A DNA stretch of 64,000 nt from Micromussa lordhowensis (lineage: Eukaryota > Cnidaria > Anthozoa > Scleractinia > Lobophylliidae), in assembly GCA_964020085.1 (NCBI GenBank), contig OZ026605.1, forward strand, positions 28,698,098-28,762,097. The letters are read 5' to 3'. The notes beneath the pieces were generated by a model. The model saw only the letters and a list, made by a program, of their open reading frames with translations. It was not told the origin of the DNA and ran no database searches. The position numbers and the translations under genes are program-made. This document shows positions 21,793 through 31,644 of this stretch, in pieces; the stretch's first letter is position 1, and each line of letters starts with the position of its first letter.

Positions 21793-23600
21793 ATGATCCA
21801 GTGGTATTCCAATTTTCCGGTTCCACGTTCTGCTATCAGGGTCATAGCATTCAATCATAGCATTCTTTGATGTGGAACAAGTCTGTTAAACCAGGTAGTT
21901 GTACGCAGACCATACAGCTTGTCATCCACAGACAAGAGTTTTGGAGTCACACAAGGGTCTATTTCAAACCTTGAAATAAAATGCCATTCATTTGTTCTTT
22001 CATCGAAAGCTTCACATCGCCAGCCTTTAGGCCCTTTCCCCAGGTCATTAACTCCACCAGCAATGTAAATCTTTCCGTGTGCAGCAGATCCGGCAGCAGA
22101 ACTCCTTGCTTTCTGCAGGTCAGCTACTTTGTCCCACTGGTTTTTACTGAGATCGTACCTTTCCACTTCAGCCAGATACGTATACACTGCACCATGCCAT
22201 TCTGCTCCGCCAATAAAGTAAATGAAATTCCCTTTGGCTACAATGCAAAAATCGTGCCTTAAATTCAAATGATCAAATGAGGATACAACTTCCCACGAGT
22301 TTGACTCGGGTTTGTACTTCGTAATGAGGGAAAGATGTGTTTCTTTGCTGCAGTGGGCCCACTGTGGTCTCGATTCTTCGTTTGGCTGAGTCAGTTCGTG
22401 ACATTCCTCACACGGGTCAGACATCAAAGCGTACATTTCATCACCACTTCCAAGAAATATCTGCTTCAAGTCTCTGTTGTCTTGGTATGGTAATGATATC
22501 CAGTTGTGAGTGTTTGGATCATAGCTTTCAATGCCATACCTGAATGCTTCTTCACTCCCCGCATGCCATGCTTGTGGTTGCTTAGTTGTTGCAATGTGCA
22601 CAGCGTAGATTTTACCATGACAGGGCACAAGATGGCTGTCATCCAAACAAATTCTCATCTCGCCCCACCTGTACCAGCAATCTTCACGAATTGAGTAACA
22701 CTTAATATCTTGACCTGTAAATGAACTACAGGCTACAATAACCGGTTCCTGAAGCGACTTTCTAGGCGTGACCGCAAGATTATCGAAGCGTCTAGACTCA
22801 ATCAAATATATGGCATCCGCGACAAGGTTCACACAGCTTTCATTGTCTTTGACGAGATCATTTGACACAACGTCACTGAGTATAAAGTCAAGCGAAGTAT
22901 AAACCAGTCGAACTTGACGAAATAACTCGGCGAAATATTTCTTTCGCGTGCTTTTGTCATGATCAACCCATGCTAGAATGATGTAAAAAATGTCCTTTTC
23001 GGCGGTAACATTTATTTCATCACTTGAAATAAACATTAAGAGTTGGTCCTTCGACATACTCAAAACCTCTTTCTGGTTGGATGAATATAAAGTGTTGAAA
23101 TTTGCAAGAATAAAGTTTTTGGCCTTGAAAAGAAGATCTCCGCATTGGTATCTTTGCAAAAAATAGTAGGTTGAAAGACAATTTGAAATGTTTAACTTCT
23201 CTGCTAAAAATCCTCCAGCGAGAGTTTTTAACTTGGGTAGAAACAAATAATCGGCCACAACTAGCAGGTCTCGGGCACTGTCTTCATTCCATATCTGAAC
23301 ATGACCTGTGTACATAAACTGCATTGCGTCTCCCATAACAGACCCGGAGAACATCTCTAGGCGAACAATTCTCTCGCTAGATTCCTTCATGTTACTGTTC
23401 AGCAGCTTTTCGAAGAAAGGACTTGCCTTTGAAAGAACTTGACTGTGAGCTTCTAATTCTTTGCCATCTTCAACCACCAAAATAAGGTCGCATGGTCGGT
23501 AGAGTTGAGCTTTTGGAACAAAAACTCCACTGACAATTTCTTTACTGGAAGCAGCATATTGTGAATTTCCAACTGACTCAAGTAAGGCTGCCATCTTCAT
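21793..23600 (-). CDS. BTB-BACK-Kelch protein, intronless over 581 codons, frameshifted near its 3' end
   Basis: The uninterrupted frame 23600-21855 encodes 581 aa. A BTB domain spans about residues 36-137 (RPCDLILVVEDGKELEAHSQVLS; M-YTGHV near 97-101), BACK about 142-245, and Kelch repeats about 285-580 (IESYDPNTHNW, IYFIGG, VERYDLSKNQWDKV, IYIAGG). In the family, BTB and BACK bind Cullin-3 and the Kelch propeller selects ubiquitination substrates. The open frame ends at HQRML-stop, but a shifted frame at once continues the missing blade (IECYDPDSRTWNRKIGIPL) up to a consensus donor CAT|GTAAGT at 21793/21792. I infer a one-base deletion and at least one further 3' exon not located. Human ortholog not assignable. 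The 5' third is duplicated at 30041-30343. Confidence 0.85.
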
Positions 23601-24213
23601 GCCAAGATGATCTTTGCTTAGTCACAAGGCTCAGAGCTTTGAGATGTTGGTGTTTGTGGTACATTTATAGCAAAGTTAGGCGAGAGCGGAAGTTTTCTGA
23701 ATAATTACTTGAATGATAAGAGCAACAAATTGAAACTACTGCGAAAATTATTTATGTTGTGTTCTGAAAATTTTACTGAGTCATTGCAGAGTCCTGGGCA
23801 TTACGTCAAAAATATAAAGACCTTTATGTTTTCGCTGTTTTATTTTATTGCTACAGCAATATATGATCACATGCATTAGGCAGCGGCTGACGTCAGGTGA
23901 CGTCAGTTTACGTCAAATACCTTTTGTACGAGGGCGAGCAAGACCACTAGAATCTATATTATGACTTTTATGTTTTATTATGCTGTTTATGTCTATAAGG
24001 GTGCTATGGCTATAATTAGAAAACAGCATATGTAATAAATTGACGATTACCAGACTTGTCAAAAAACTTTACTTAACAGTTATCAGTTACAAGATAAATT
24101 ATTGCAACCGAATATATGAAATATCATATATTTGAACTGCGGAGAAAGATATGAAGATATAGATTATCATCACAGTTATATACACAACTTAAGTAGCTGT
24201 GAAAAAAAATTCA

Positions 24214-24279
24214 GGCCTGAACGGGATTCGAACCCATGACCTCTGCGATACCGGTGCAGTGCTCTACCAACTGAGAGCC
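24214..24279 (-). pseudogene. tRNA-Thr-like unit, truncated
   Basis: Member of the hairpin family. The B box ggttcgaatcccg and the anticodon region accggtatcgc are intact, but the 5' acceptor has lost about 7 nt (ctgagagcc where copy B has ctgagctatcaagcc). An opposed, internally deleted partner lies at about 24415-24452, giving another hairpin. Confidence 0.5.
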
Positions 24280-24490
24280 AACTGGGAGCTGGTCACATTG
24301 TTAGTTCGTGATATACTCCGCAGTTCAAATATATGACATTTCATATATTCATTTGCATTCTTCACCATCTGCGAGTATATCACGAACTAACAATGTGACC
24401 ACAACTCCAACACTAGAGCAGTGCACCGGTATCGCAGAATCCCGTTCAGGCCTGAATTTTTTCTCAGGCTTTAATTTCACAGCTGCTTAA

Positions 24491-26620
24491 GTTGTGCATA
24501 TAACTGTCACGAAATTTTCTTCTTTGTCATATAGTTGTTTGCGTTTAGTTTAGGTTTTTGTTTCAGCGTGTTTTGTCTGGTAGGAATTGGGCATTACGTA
24601 ACTTTTGAAGCATTAAAGTAATAATATTCAAATAATCTTTAAGTGTATTGTGTAGTTTAGGTGTACGTATTAGAAATGATGTAGCTTTGTACAATTTTAA
24701 GTGTGTATTAAGTGTTCTTTGCAGTAAATTTCTTTGCAGCGTTTGTTTAAAGTGTTAATTGTAGCATAAATGTATAAATGTAAGTCGTACAGACAGATGT
24801 ACTGGGTTGTTGGGTGTAGAGACGAATGGAAGGGCATGTGGCCAAAGAAAGAACGAGAAGAATTCACTGCTAAGAGCCATTGGTAGGCGCAAGCCAAGTA
24901 ACTTGACGAAACTCATTTGTCAATGGTGGCGATAGAGAGGAGAAGTGCTACGCGCTGTTTACATGCCGTGTGGCGATTGAGAGTATTGTTGAAAAACCTC
25001 GTGCTGAGGAGAAAACGTCGACTGAAAGATAAAGGAAAGCACGTGAAGACGCGGAGCTAGGTTTGAACTAAAGAGAAAGAGGTTTGTGGTATCAGTTCAG
25101 GTTTTGTGGTATCGGTTTAGGTTTTGTGCTGTTGGTAAAGAAGAGTCAAGGAATGAAACGGAACTGAACAGTACTGCACCAAATAATTTGTAAATAGTTA
25201 GTTAATTCGATTTCGTGTGTAATTACTGTCTGGCTTTAAAATTACTCAAGTTAAAGTTAAGAATCGTATTGGCTTAGCAATTAGTTGTAATAATTTTCAA
25301 GCAAGTAGTTCTTATAGAATATTTAGAATTAGTTTACTTAGTGTTAACATTGTTAATATCGAGAGTTTTTTTTATAGTTAATAAACATTAGCTGTTGTAA
25401 TTCACGGTGGTGTGTTGCGAGTTTGTGGGAAGGGGTACGTGTAGTCAGTCATTGTTAGTTTCGGCGTTTTCATCGCCAAGGGAATTTTCGGGGATCGCGC
25501 CACAATAACTGCGATGATCAAGTATGTCTTCAGATAAATCATTGTAAGGATTGGCGCTTATGATTAATTACTAGGTGGTATTCGCACTTCTTTCTGCGAG
25601 TAGCGCGCAGAATATCTTCGCTTACTTTTTACGAGTAGCACTTTTAAACAAAGAAAGTTACACTAGAGAAATGCTTTTATAATGCAATTTACCAGTGACG
25701 TTACGATAAGTGATCTATCGTTTCACACATACATGTACGGTTCGATTTCTTACGGATCAATACTGCAAAAAGTCTGCGGCAGGCCAAATGCTTCATACAG
25801 CCTCAGCTTATCTCGGGCACTTCAAGCATGAAGCGACTAGAAATATTTCTACTCCTCCCTGGATGGGATGCTAGTCCATAGTAAGGTCTCCGGATCAAGC
25901 GTACGATCGCACAATACGTTTTACACCCTCTCTTGAAATGAATGTACAAATAGAAGCACTCTATCAGTAGTACAGCACCATTCCAAGGGTCTGGACCGAC
26001 GGTCAATCTCTTTCCCAGAGACCGCATTTCTTTTGGTTAGCCCAAAGAAATAGAGATCTGGGAGAAATCGGAAAGTGAGCTAGCATTAGTTACAGTGCAT
26101 GCTCAGAAATCGCTATTAAAGGAACATGAACGCGTGACCACAATGATACCGAGGAACCAGGATTTTCTGGTACCGGTTTGAATTTATTCCAGAGTGTCTA
26201 GCGTTCGGTCATCCCTCACCGAAAACGTGCGAGACTCCGGGAAATAAATTCAGAGTTTGCGGGGTTTATTTTCCGGAGCCTCGTGCTGAGGTCTATTGTT
26301 TTGGGCTGGATTTTGATATATCGAAGCTGGGCTATTATCAAAGTAGGCTTAATAATGCGAGGAAAATCTTTTTTCATCGATCTTTTGCTAGTTAATAAAG
26401 TTGGCGTGGCGGTATTCAAGAGGTTTTTTTGTCATTTGGGGACGGTTTATAAATGATAAGTAAAATGATGACTTGCATAAAGTGAAGTAAATGAAATTAA
26501 TTACTCAGAAAACAAGACACCATTTCACTTATCATTTATTTACATTTATTATTTCGACATATTGAGCCTTGCAGAATGCAGGACATGTGTCAGGCATAAG
26601 AACCTAGTTTACGACCTTGC
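24491..26620. other. gene-free part of copy A
   Basis: No coding exon is recognised. It holds a SINE fragment at about 25825-25885 (- strand, ggatgggatgctagtcca) and the 190-bp segment around 26110-26305 missing from copy B. That segment includes ggagcctcgtgctgagg, a motif shared with 19455. The corresponding copy B interval is 31641-33615. Confidence 0.4.
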
Positions 26621-26630
26621 TCGCCTTAGT

Positions 26631-26706
26631 CCCTCCATAGCTCAGTGGTTACAGCGTCCAACCGGTATTCTGTAAGGTCATGGGTTCGACTCCCGTTTTC
26701 TGAGTA
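26631..26706 (+). pseudogene. tRNA-like SINE head (copy A)
   Basis: It has the A-box-like tagctcagtggttacagc and the B box gggttcgactcccg, the classic pol III internal promoter spacing. The acceptor ends do not pair. The 3' flank ttttctgagtaatt is the inverse of aattactcagaaaa about 130 bp upstream (26497-26512), so this is another hairpin-shaped element. The copy in block B is at 33627-33702. Confidence 0.5.
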
Positions 26707-27127
26707 ATTCGGCTTGAGAACGTTTTTTCATTTATATTTTGTGTTGTTTGACGATCTCAGAGAAATTTGATGTTCTCGAGGGCTCGGAAGATATAATAAG
26801 CGGCTTGTACCATACAACGGGTCAAAGACGGAACATCGAGGTTTATAAAAGACAAAAATTTATTATAAAGTAACCTGAGAAAATTGAAAATTACCCCTAG
26901 TGTCTCCTGGTACTGAGTAGTACGATAAAACCTTGTAGTAATAATTTAATTTTAATTATTTCGTTTAGCTCTGATTTTGTTTATTCATACCGACATTCAA
27001 TCTGGCTGCCTTTCAAGGACATGGTCGGGTTTATATTTTGAAATTCATGATGGTGAGGGCAGTGTTTATTCGAGTGAAGTAGTGGGAGCTATTAATTCGA
27101 GCGTGCGGGCGCCTTAATCAAGAACGT

Positions 27128-29077
27128 ATGTTAAAGATGATTTCCAGTCCGTACTGCGCAGTCTCACACCCTAATGTCCAAAGACATCGTCTTGTAATTT
27201 TACAGACGATATATGGACAAAAAAAACAATTCTCTACATTTAGTTATAAACTAGTACAAATTTCTCCCATCATGATTTTGGTAAATTCTGGTGCATTTTT
27301 AAGCATTAGTAGCCGGTTTTGCGAGCTCACCGAACTAATTTTTGTCATGATACCATACATTTCTTCTACTGGTTACCCCCCAAAAACGCAAGGGATTATG
27401 GGTCATGTGCAAGTAGCGAATAAATATTATCTCTACTCTGCATATCTGAGTAAAACACTAACACTAACTTTGGCACAGCGGATGTTGCGCTGTATATGAT
27501 ATATTATTATCGCAATGAAGTTTGGAAGAGATAAAAGTTCTAACTTCATACAGACATGTAATATCGTTTTTAGTTTACTTACGTTTTTAAAATAGTAACT
27601 TGTTTACCATCTTTGACACCATTGCTGATGATAACTCTCGACAAAGATTAGGTCGTGACTGCTCAATCTTGTCCCTGATCACGGACTCCGCGGTTTCTTT
27701 ACAGAGTGAGTTTGTTCCGCTGGACTCATATTGTTTTTGTCTCACAAAATATATGCCTTGTTTCAACATTTTCAGTATTTTTAATCAGAGTAATTTTGAG
27801 GTTGTAAATACATCAGGAGTAGTGATTCCTAAAGTGTTTGTGTGATTCTTATGTTCAGCTGGCAGGTGCTCTGTGGAGCTGTGAACATTGCTTTTATACC
27901 GCGGTTCAGATCGGACGTGTAGTCCTTCTGCTGTTCGGAAACCTTGAATATTCCCTTTACAGCCATCGATCGGAACGTAAGTATTACTGAAAACGTTCAA
28001 TTCTTTCCCTTTTAACAAAATGATATTCTCGTATTGGACACGTCCATGAACCTTGGCGTTCAAATTTTCTACCTTTTGTTAATAATATATAAATTTTCAA
28101 AAAAGTTGGTGTCGCTATGTTGTAGCCGAGCTGAAGTAAATTCTTCCACTTATTCATCACGATTAAACGGCTATGACAGCCAAAATGCTATAGAAGGGCT
28201 ACAGGAATGTTTTTAACAGGGATATACACTGGACTAGTGTAATTTTCTACCAAGTGCATCTGTATGGTTATTGTTCTGTATTTCGTCAACATTTTCTCAG
28301 CCTCTGCAAATGAATATATGAAATATCATATATTTGAACTGCGGAGGAAGATATGAAGACACAGTTGATCATCGCAGTTATATACACAACTTACGCAGTT
28401 GTAAAATTAAAGCCTGAAAAAAATTCAGGCCTGAACGGGATTCGAACCCACGACCTCTGCGATACCGGTGCAGTGCTCTACCAACTGAGAGCCAGCTGGG
28501 AGCTGGTCACATTGTTAGTTCGTGATGTACCCCTAGATGGTGAAGAATGAAAATGGATATATGAAATATGATATATTTGAACTGCGGAGGAAGATATGAA
28601 GACACAGTTGATCATAACAGTTATATACATAACTTAAGCAGCTGTGAAATTAAAGCCTGAAAATTCAGCATCACTTTTTGGAAGGTTTATGACGTAAGAA
28701 AAAAAGCGTGGCTCGCTTCGAGAATACTGGCATGTAATGTAATATAAACAAGTCACATTTTCAATTTTCGACTCTATAAGAGTATCAAAGGCATCTCATT
28801 GTATCTACGTTGCATTGTACCGTACTTAAAAACGTTTAATAACCTAACAAGAATGATAATATTAATAGTAACGTAATAATACACTTGCAAAAATCCGACT
28901 GAATAACTAAGATCGAGCGCTGCATTCATTGGACGCAAGAGGAAATTATAGCGAAGATCCGACTTTTGAACGAAGAAACACGAGGTACCCTATAATAACG
29001 ACATTTAACAGCCATTCGTATTCTAAAATATTCGAACTTATCCCGGAGCCTGATTAATTCACTTTATTTTTATTCCC
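27128..29077. other. copy A region upstream of the first GPCR
   Basis: No gene is called. A 92-codon - strand ORF at 27785-28063 is retained in copy B (35389-35667). The two differ by two amino acids, with no sign of purifying selection and no recognisable domain. The hairpin-family unit at 28320-28660 contains the tRNA-like sequence at 28428-28493. The last 400 bp before the GPCR are almost identical in the two copies and probably contain its promoter and 5' exon. Confidence 0.4.
28428..28493 (-). pseudogene. tRNA-Thr-like unit (copy A, second)
   Basis: Same family and same 5' acceptor loss as 24214-24279, with B box ggttcgaatcc. The flanks atatatgaaatatcatatat and gaactgcgg repeat on both sides (28312 and 28557). 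The copy B equivalent is 36031-36096. Confidence 0.5.
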
Positions 29078-29090
29078 AGGCGAAACAAAG

Positions 29091-30006
29091 ATGAGCGATA
29101 CACTGTACTTCGGCCTGATGCTGACTTACTCTTTGCTAATCGCAGTGAACCTTGTTGGTAACACTATGGTCATTCTTGTTGTTGTACTAAACAAATCCAT
29201 GCAAAGGCCAATCAACTATCTGCTCGTGAACCTAGCGGCTTCGGACATCACTGTCGCGGTTTTCGCCAGCATTGAATTTCTCGTCGAGCCAATCCTGTCT
29301 CGTGTTGAGCCTTTGACAGCATCTTTCCTCTGCAAGTTCGTAACTGGCGGCACTCTGGGCTGGGTAGGTGCAACATGTTCCATTTTCAATTTAGTTGGTA
29401 TTAGCATCGAGCGGTACTACGTCATAGTTGTTCCACTTCGACATCACGGCAAGCTTACTTATGAAAAGCTCAGGATCTTCATATTCGTCAGTTGGACGTT
29501 AGCTCTTGTTTGGGCCAGTCCTGGTTTCTTCATAAACACTTACATAACAGAATCCCAAATGTGTGGACATCAGTGGCCGAAGGCGATCTACGCAAAGATC
29601 TACACCGTCGGATGGTCGCTTGTGGCCGGCATAATACCCATAGGAATCATGGGATTATTTTACACCCGAATCATTTATCGTCTTTGGTTCACAAAAGACA
29701 ACACCACCGAGGTTACCCAGAAGGCACTGCTCCGCTACAGGCGGCGCTTAACGAAAATGATGATTGCTGTGACAATAATCTATGTCCTGTGTTGGGGTCC
29801 TGAACTCATGATCTACTTTCTGGGTTTTCTTGGCGTGTTCACGTTAAAGGCCATTCATCACGGAGTAGCCTTTGCTCTGGTTGTGTTTAATTCTTGTGTT
29901 AATCCTATCGTTTATAGCTTTCAAAGTGAACAGTTTAGGACCAATCTATGCGCCATAATTCGTCGCCGAAGGCGCGGTGGCCGAGCCATTTACCCAACGA
30001 GCGCGA

Positions 30007-30039
<33 letters not shown>

Positions 30040-30185
30040 AAACATGGCCGGTGTACATAAACTGCATTGCGTCTCCCATAACAGACTCGGAGAACATCTC
30101 TAGGCGAACAATTCTCTCGCTAGATTCCTTCATGTTACTGTTCAGCAGCTTTTCGAAGAAAGGACTTGCCTTTGAAAGAACTTGA
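29091..30185 (+). CDS. class A GPCR with a replaced, chimeric C-terminal tail
   Basis: The single coding exon encodes 364 aa. Residues 1-303 match the GPCR at 36694 almost exactly: short N-terminus, D52 in TM2, C81 with C158 for the extracellular disulfide, ERY at 107-109, CWGP at 234-237 and NPIVY at 271-275. From residue 304 the tail is foreign. About 15 residues come from a MITE fragment (29999-30042). The rest is read antisense through the duplicated Kelch BTB segment, ending at 30185. A splice acceptor (tattcccag) ends at 29079, implying a 5' non-coding exon. The ligand is unknown; the family suggests an amine or peptide receptor. The receptor core is intact, but the loss of the native tail could alter trafficking or coupling (inference). 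Confidence 0.85.
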
Positions 30186-30343
30186 CTGTGAGCTTCGAAT
30201 TCTTTGCCATCTTCAACCACCAAAATAAGGTCGCATGGTCGGTAGAGTTGAGCTTTTGGAACAAAAACTCCACTGACAATTTCTTTACTGGAAGCAGCAT
30301 GTTGTGAATTTCCAACTGACTCAAGTAAGGCTGCCATCTTCAT
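29996..30343 (-). pseudogene. truncated BTB-Kelch 5' copy with chimeric end
   Basis: The - strand ORF starts at the duplicated ATG (30343) and encodes 117 aa. Residues 1-101 copy the BTB N-terminal two thirds of the Kelch gene with three changes (Y15H, L49F, G86E). Residues 102-117 (FGGVFNKTIIPLALVG) come from the MITE filler and antisense GPCR sequence. BACK and Kelch parts are absent and the BTB fold is incomplete. Its upstream flank is duplicated too, so it may still be transcribed. It overlaps the GPCR tail on the other strand. Confidence 0.75.
29999..30042. repeat. MITE-derived filler at the duplication junction
   Basis: The 44 bp match one side of the hairpin element at 39645-39785 (gcgcgagtggaataattg, then a stretch ending acgcccccaaaaa). 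The GPCR breakpoint and the MITE share ccaac, so a microhomology-type join is likely. On the other side the Kelch sequence begins at aacatg. Confidence 0.85.
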
Positions 30344-30940
30344 GCCAAGATGATCTTTGCTTAGTCACAAGGCTCAGAGCTTTGAGATGTTGGTGTTTGT
30401 GGTACATTTATAGCAAAGTTGGGCGAGAGCGGAAGTTTTCTGAATAATTACTTGAATGATAAGAGCAACAAATTGAAACTACTGCGAAAATTATTTATGT
30501 TGTGTTCTGAAAATTTTACTGAGTCATTGCAAAGTCCTGGGCATTACGTCAAAAATATAAAGACCTTTATGTTTTCGCTGTTTTATTTTATTGCTACAGC
30601 AATATATGATCACATGCATTAGGCAGCGGCTGACGTCAGGTGACGTCAGTTTACGTCAAATACCTTTTGTACGAGGGCGAGCAATACCACTAGAATCTAT
30701 ATTATGACTTTTATGTTTTATTATGCTGTTTATGTCTATAAGGGTGCTATGGCTATAATTAGAAAACAGCATATGTAATAAATTGACTATTACCAGACTT
30801 GTCAAAAAACTTTACTTAACAGTTATTAATTACAAGATTAATTATTGCAAACGAATATATGAAATATCATATATTTGAACTGCGAAGAAAGATATGAAGA
30901 CATAGTTAATCATCGCAGTTATATACTGTGAAAAAATTCA

Positions 30941-31012
30941 GGCCTGAACGGGATTCGAACCCATGACCTCTGCGATACCGGTGCAGTGCTCTACCAACTG
31001 AGCTATCAAGCC
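30941..31012 (-). tRNA. tRNA-Thr-like sequence (GGT), complete cloverleaf, repeat-borne
   Basis: This is the best preserved unit of the family in the duplication. It has acceptor ggcttga with ttcaggcc (one G-U pair), D stem gctc/gagc, anticodon stem ctgca/cgcag with a mismatch next to the loop, and B box ggttcgaatcc. Its anticodon position is GGT, with C instead of U at 33. A partial opposed partner lies at about 31148-31205. It is probably a mobile-element head rather than a working tRNA. Confidence 0.5.
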
Positions 31013-31231
31013 AACTGGGAGCTGGTCACATTGTTAGTTCGTGATATACTCCGCAGTTCAAATATATGATATTTCATATATTCATTTGCATTCTTCGCCA
31101 TCTGCGAGTATATCACGAACTAACAATGTGACCACAACTCCAACACTAGAGCAGTGCACCGGTATCGCAGAGGTCATGGGCTCGAATCCCGTTCAGACCT
31201 GAATTTTTTTCAGGCTTTTTAAAATTTTTAA

Positions 31232-31640
31232 GGCGGGGGTAAACAGGAATAGGCGTGAAATTTGAAGTGACATAAAAAAGGAAATTGTTAGGATTAAGAT
31301 GGGTTGGAAACACTACCAGACAGTTGACCCCCGCAAAAGAGAGCCCCAGGTTGCTAGGGGACTGTTTGGAATCCGCCTACTAATTCTTCACTTCAAATTT
31401 CAATTTTCCAAATCCATCAAATCTTCAACATTTCATATTTTCCTCAATTTAACCTATCCTTTGAGAAAAAAAATCTCTTTCCCAAAATGCCCAAAAATTA
31501 CCCAAAAAGTTACACAAAACCGCCAAACAGTGGTTAATGAGATAAGCAGAGAGATTTAGTGTTGCTTGAAACGTGACCGAGATATTGGCAGAAAGGCCGT
31601 GTTAAGCGACCTCAAAACAGCCTTCACGTTTACCCCCTCC
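31232..31640. mobile_element. TTAA-flanked MITE present only in copy B
   Basis: The 409-bp insert has ends ggcgggggtaaac and gtttaccccctcc (one mismatch) and is flanked by TTAA at 31228-31231 and 31641-31644. Copy A has a single TTAA at the same place (24487-24490), so the empty site is visible. The TTAA target is the hallmark of piggyBac-type transposition. The internal sequence encodes nothing recognisable. Confidence 0.85.
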
Positions 31641-31644
31641 TTAA

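Larger units (their letters stand above)
23298..29998. repeat. segmental tandem duplication, copy A
   Basis: This block corresponds to 30041-37601 (copy B). Matching landmarks: Kelch 5' part (23298-23600 with 30041-30343), tRNA-like hairpin (24.2 with 30.9 kb), two - strand short ORFs, the tRNA-like unit at 26.63 with 33.63 kb, and the GPCR gene (29091 with 36694). The offset grows from 6743 to 7603 because copy B has gained sequence. Copy A holds about 190 bp (about 26110-26305) absent from B. The first 660 bp of the two GPCR coding regions look identical, while intergenic parts carry many indels. Confidence 0.93.

Noticed and set aside
27785..28063. 92-codon - strand ORF conserved in the two duplication copies (also 35389-35667)
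   Set aside because: Conservation follows from the recent duplication. The two differences I see both change amino acids, there is no recognisable domain, and no splice or start context supports it.
29492..29803. 103-codon + strand ORF within the GPCR (and 37095-37406)
   Set aside because: Out-of-frame shadow of the receptor coding sequence.
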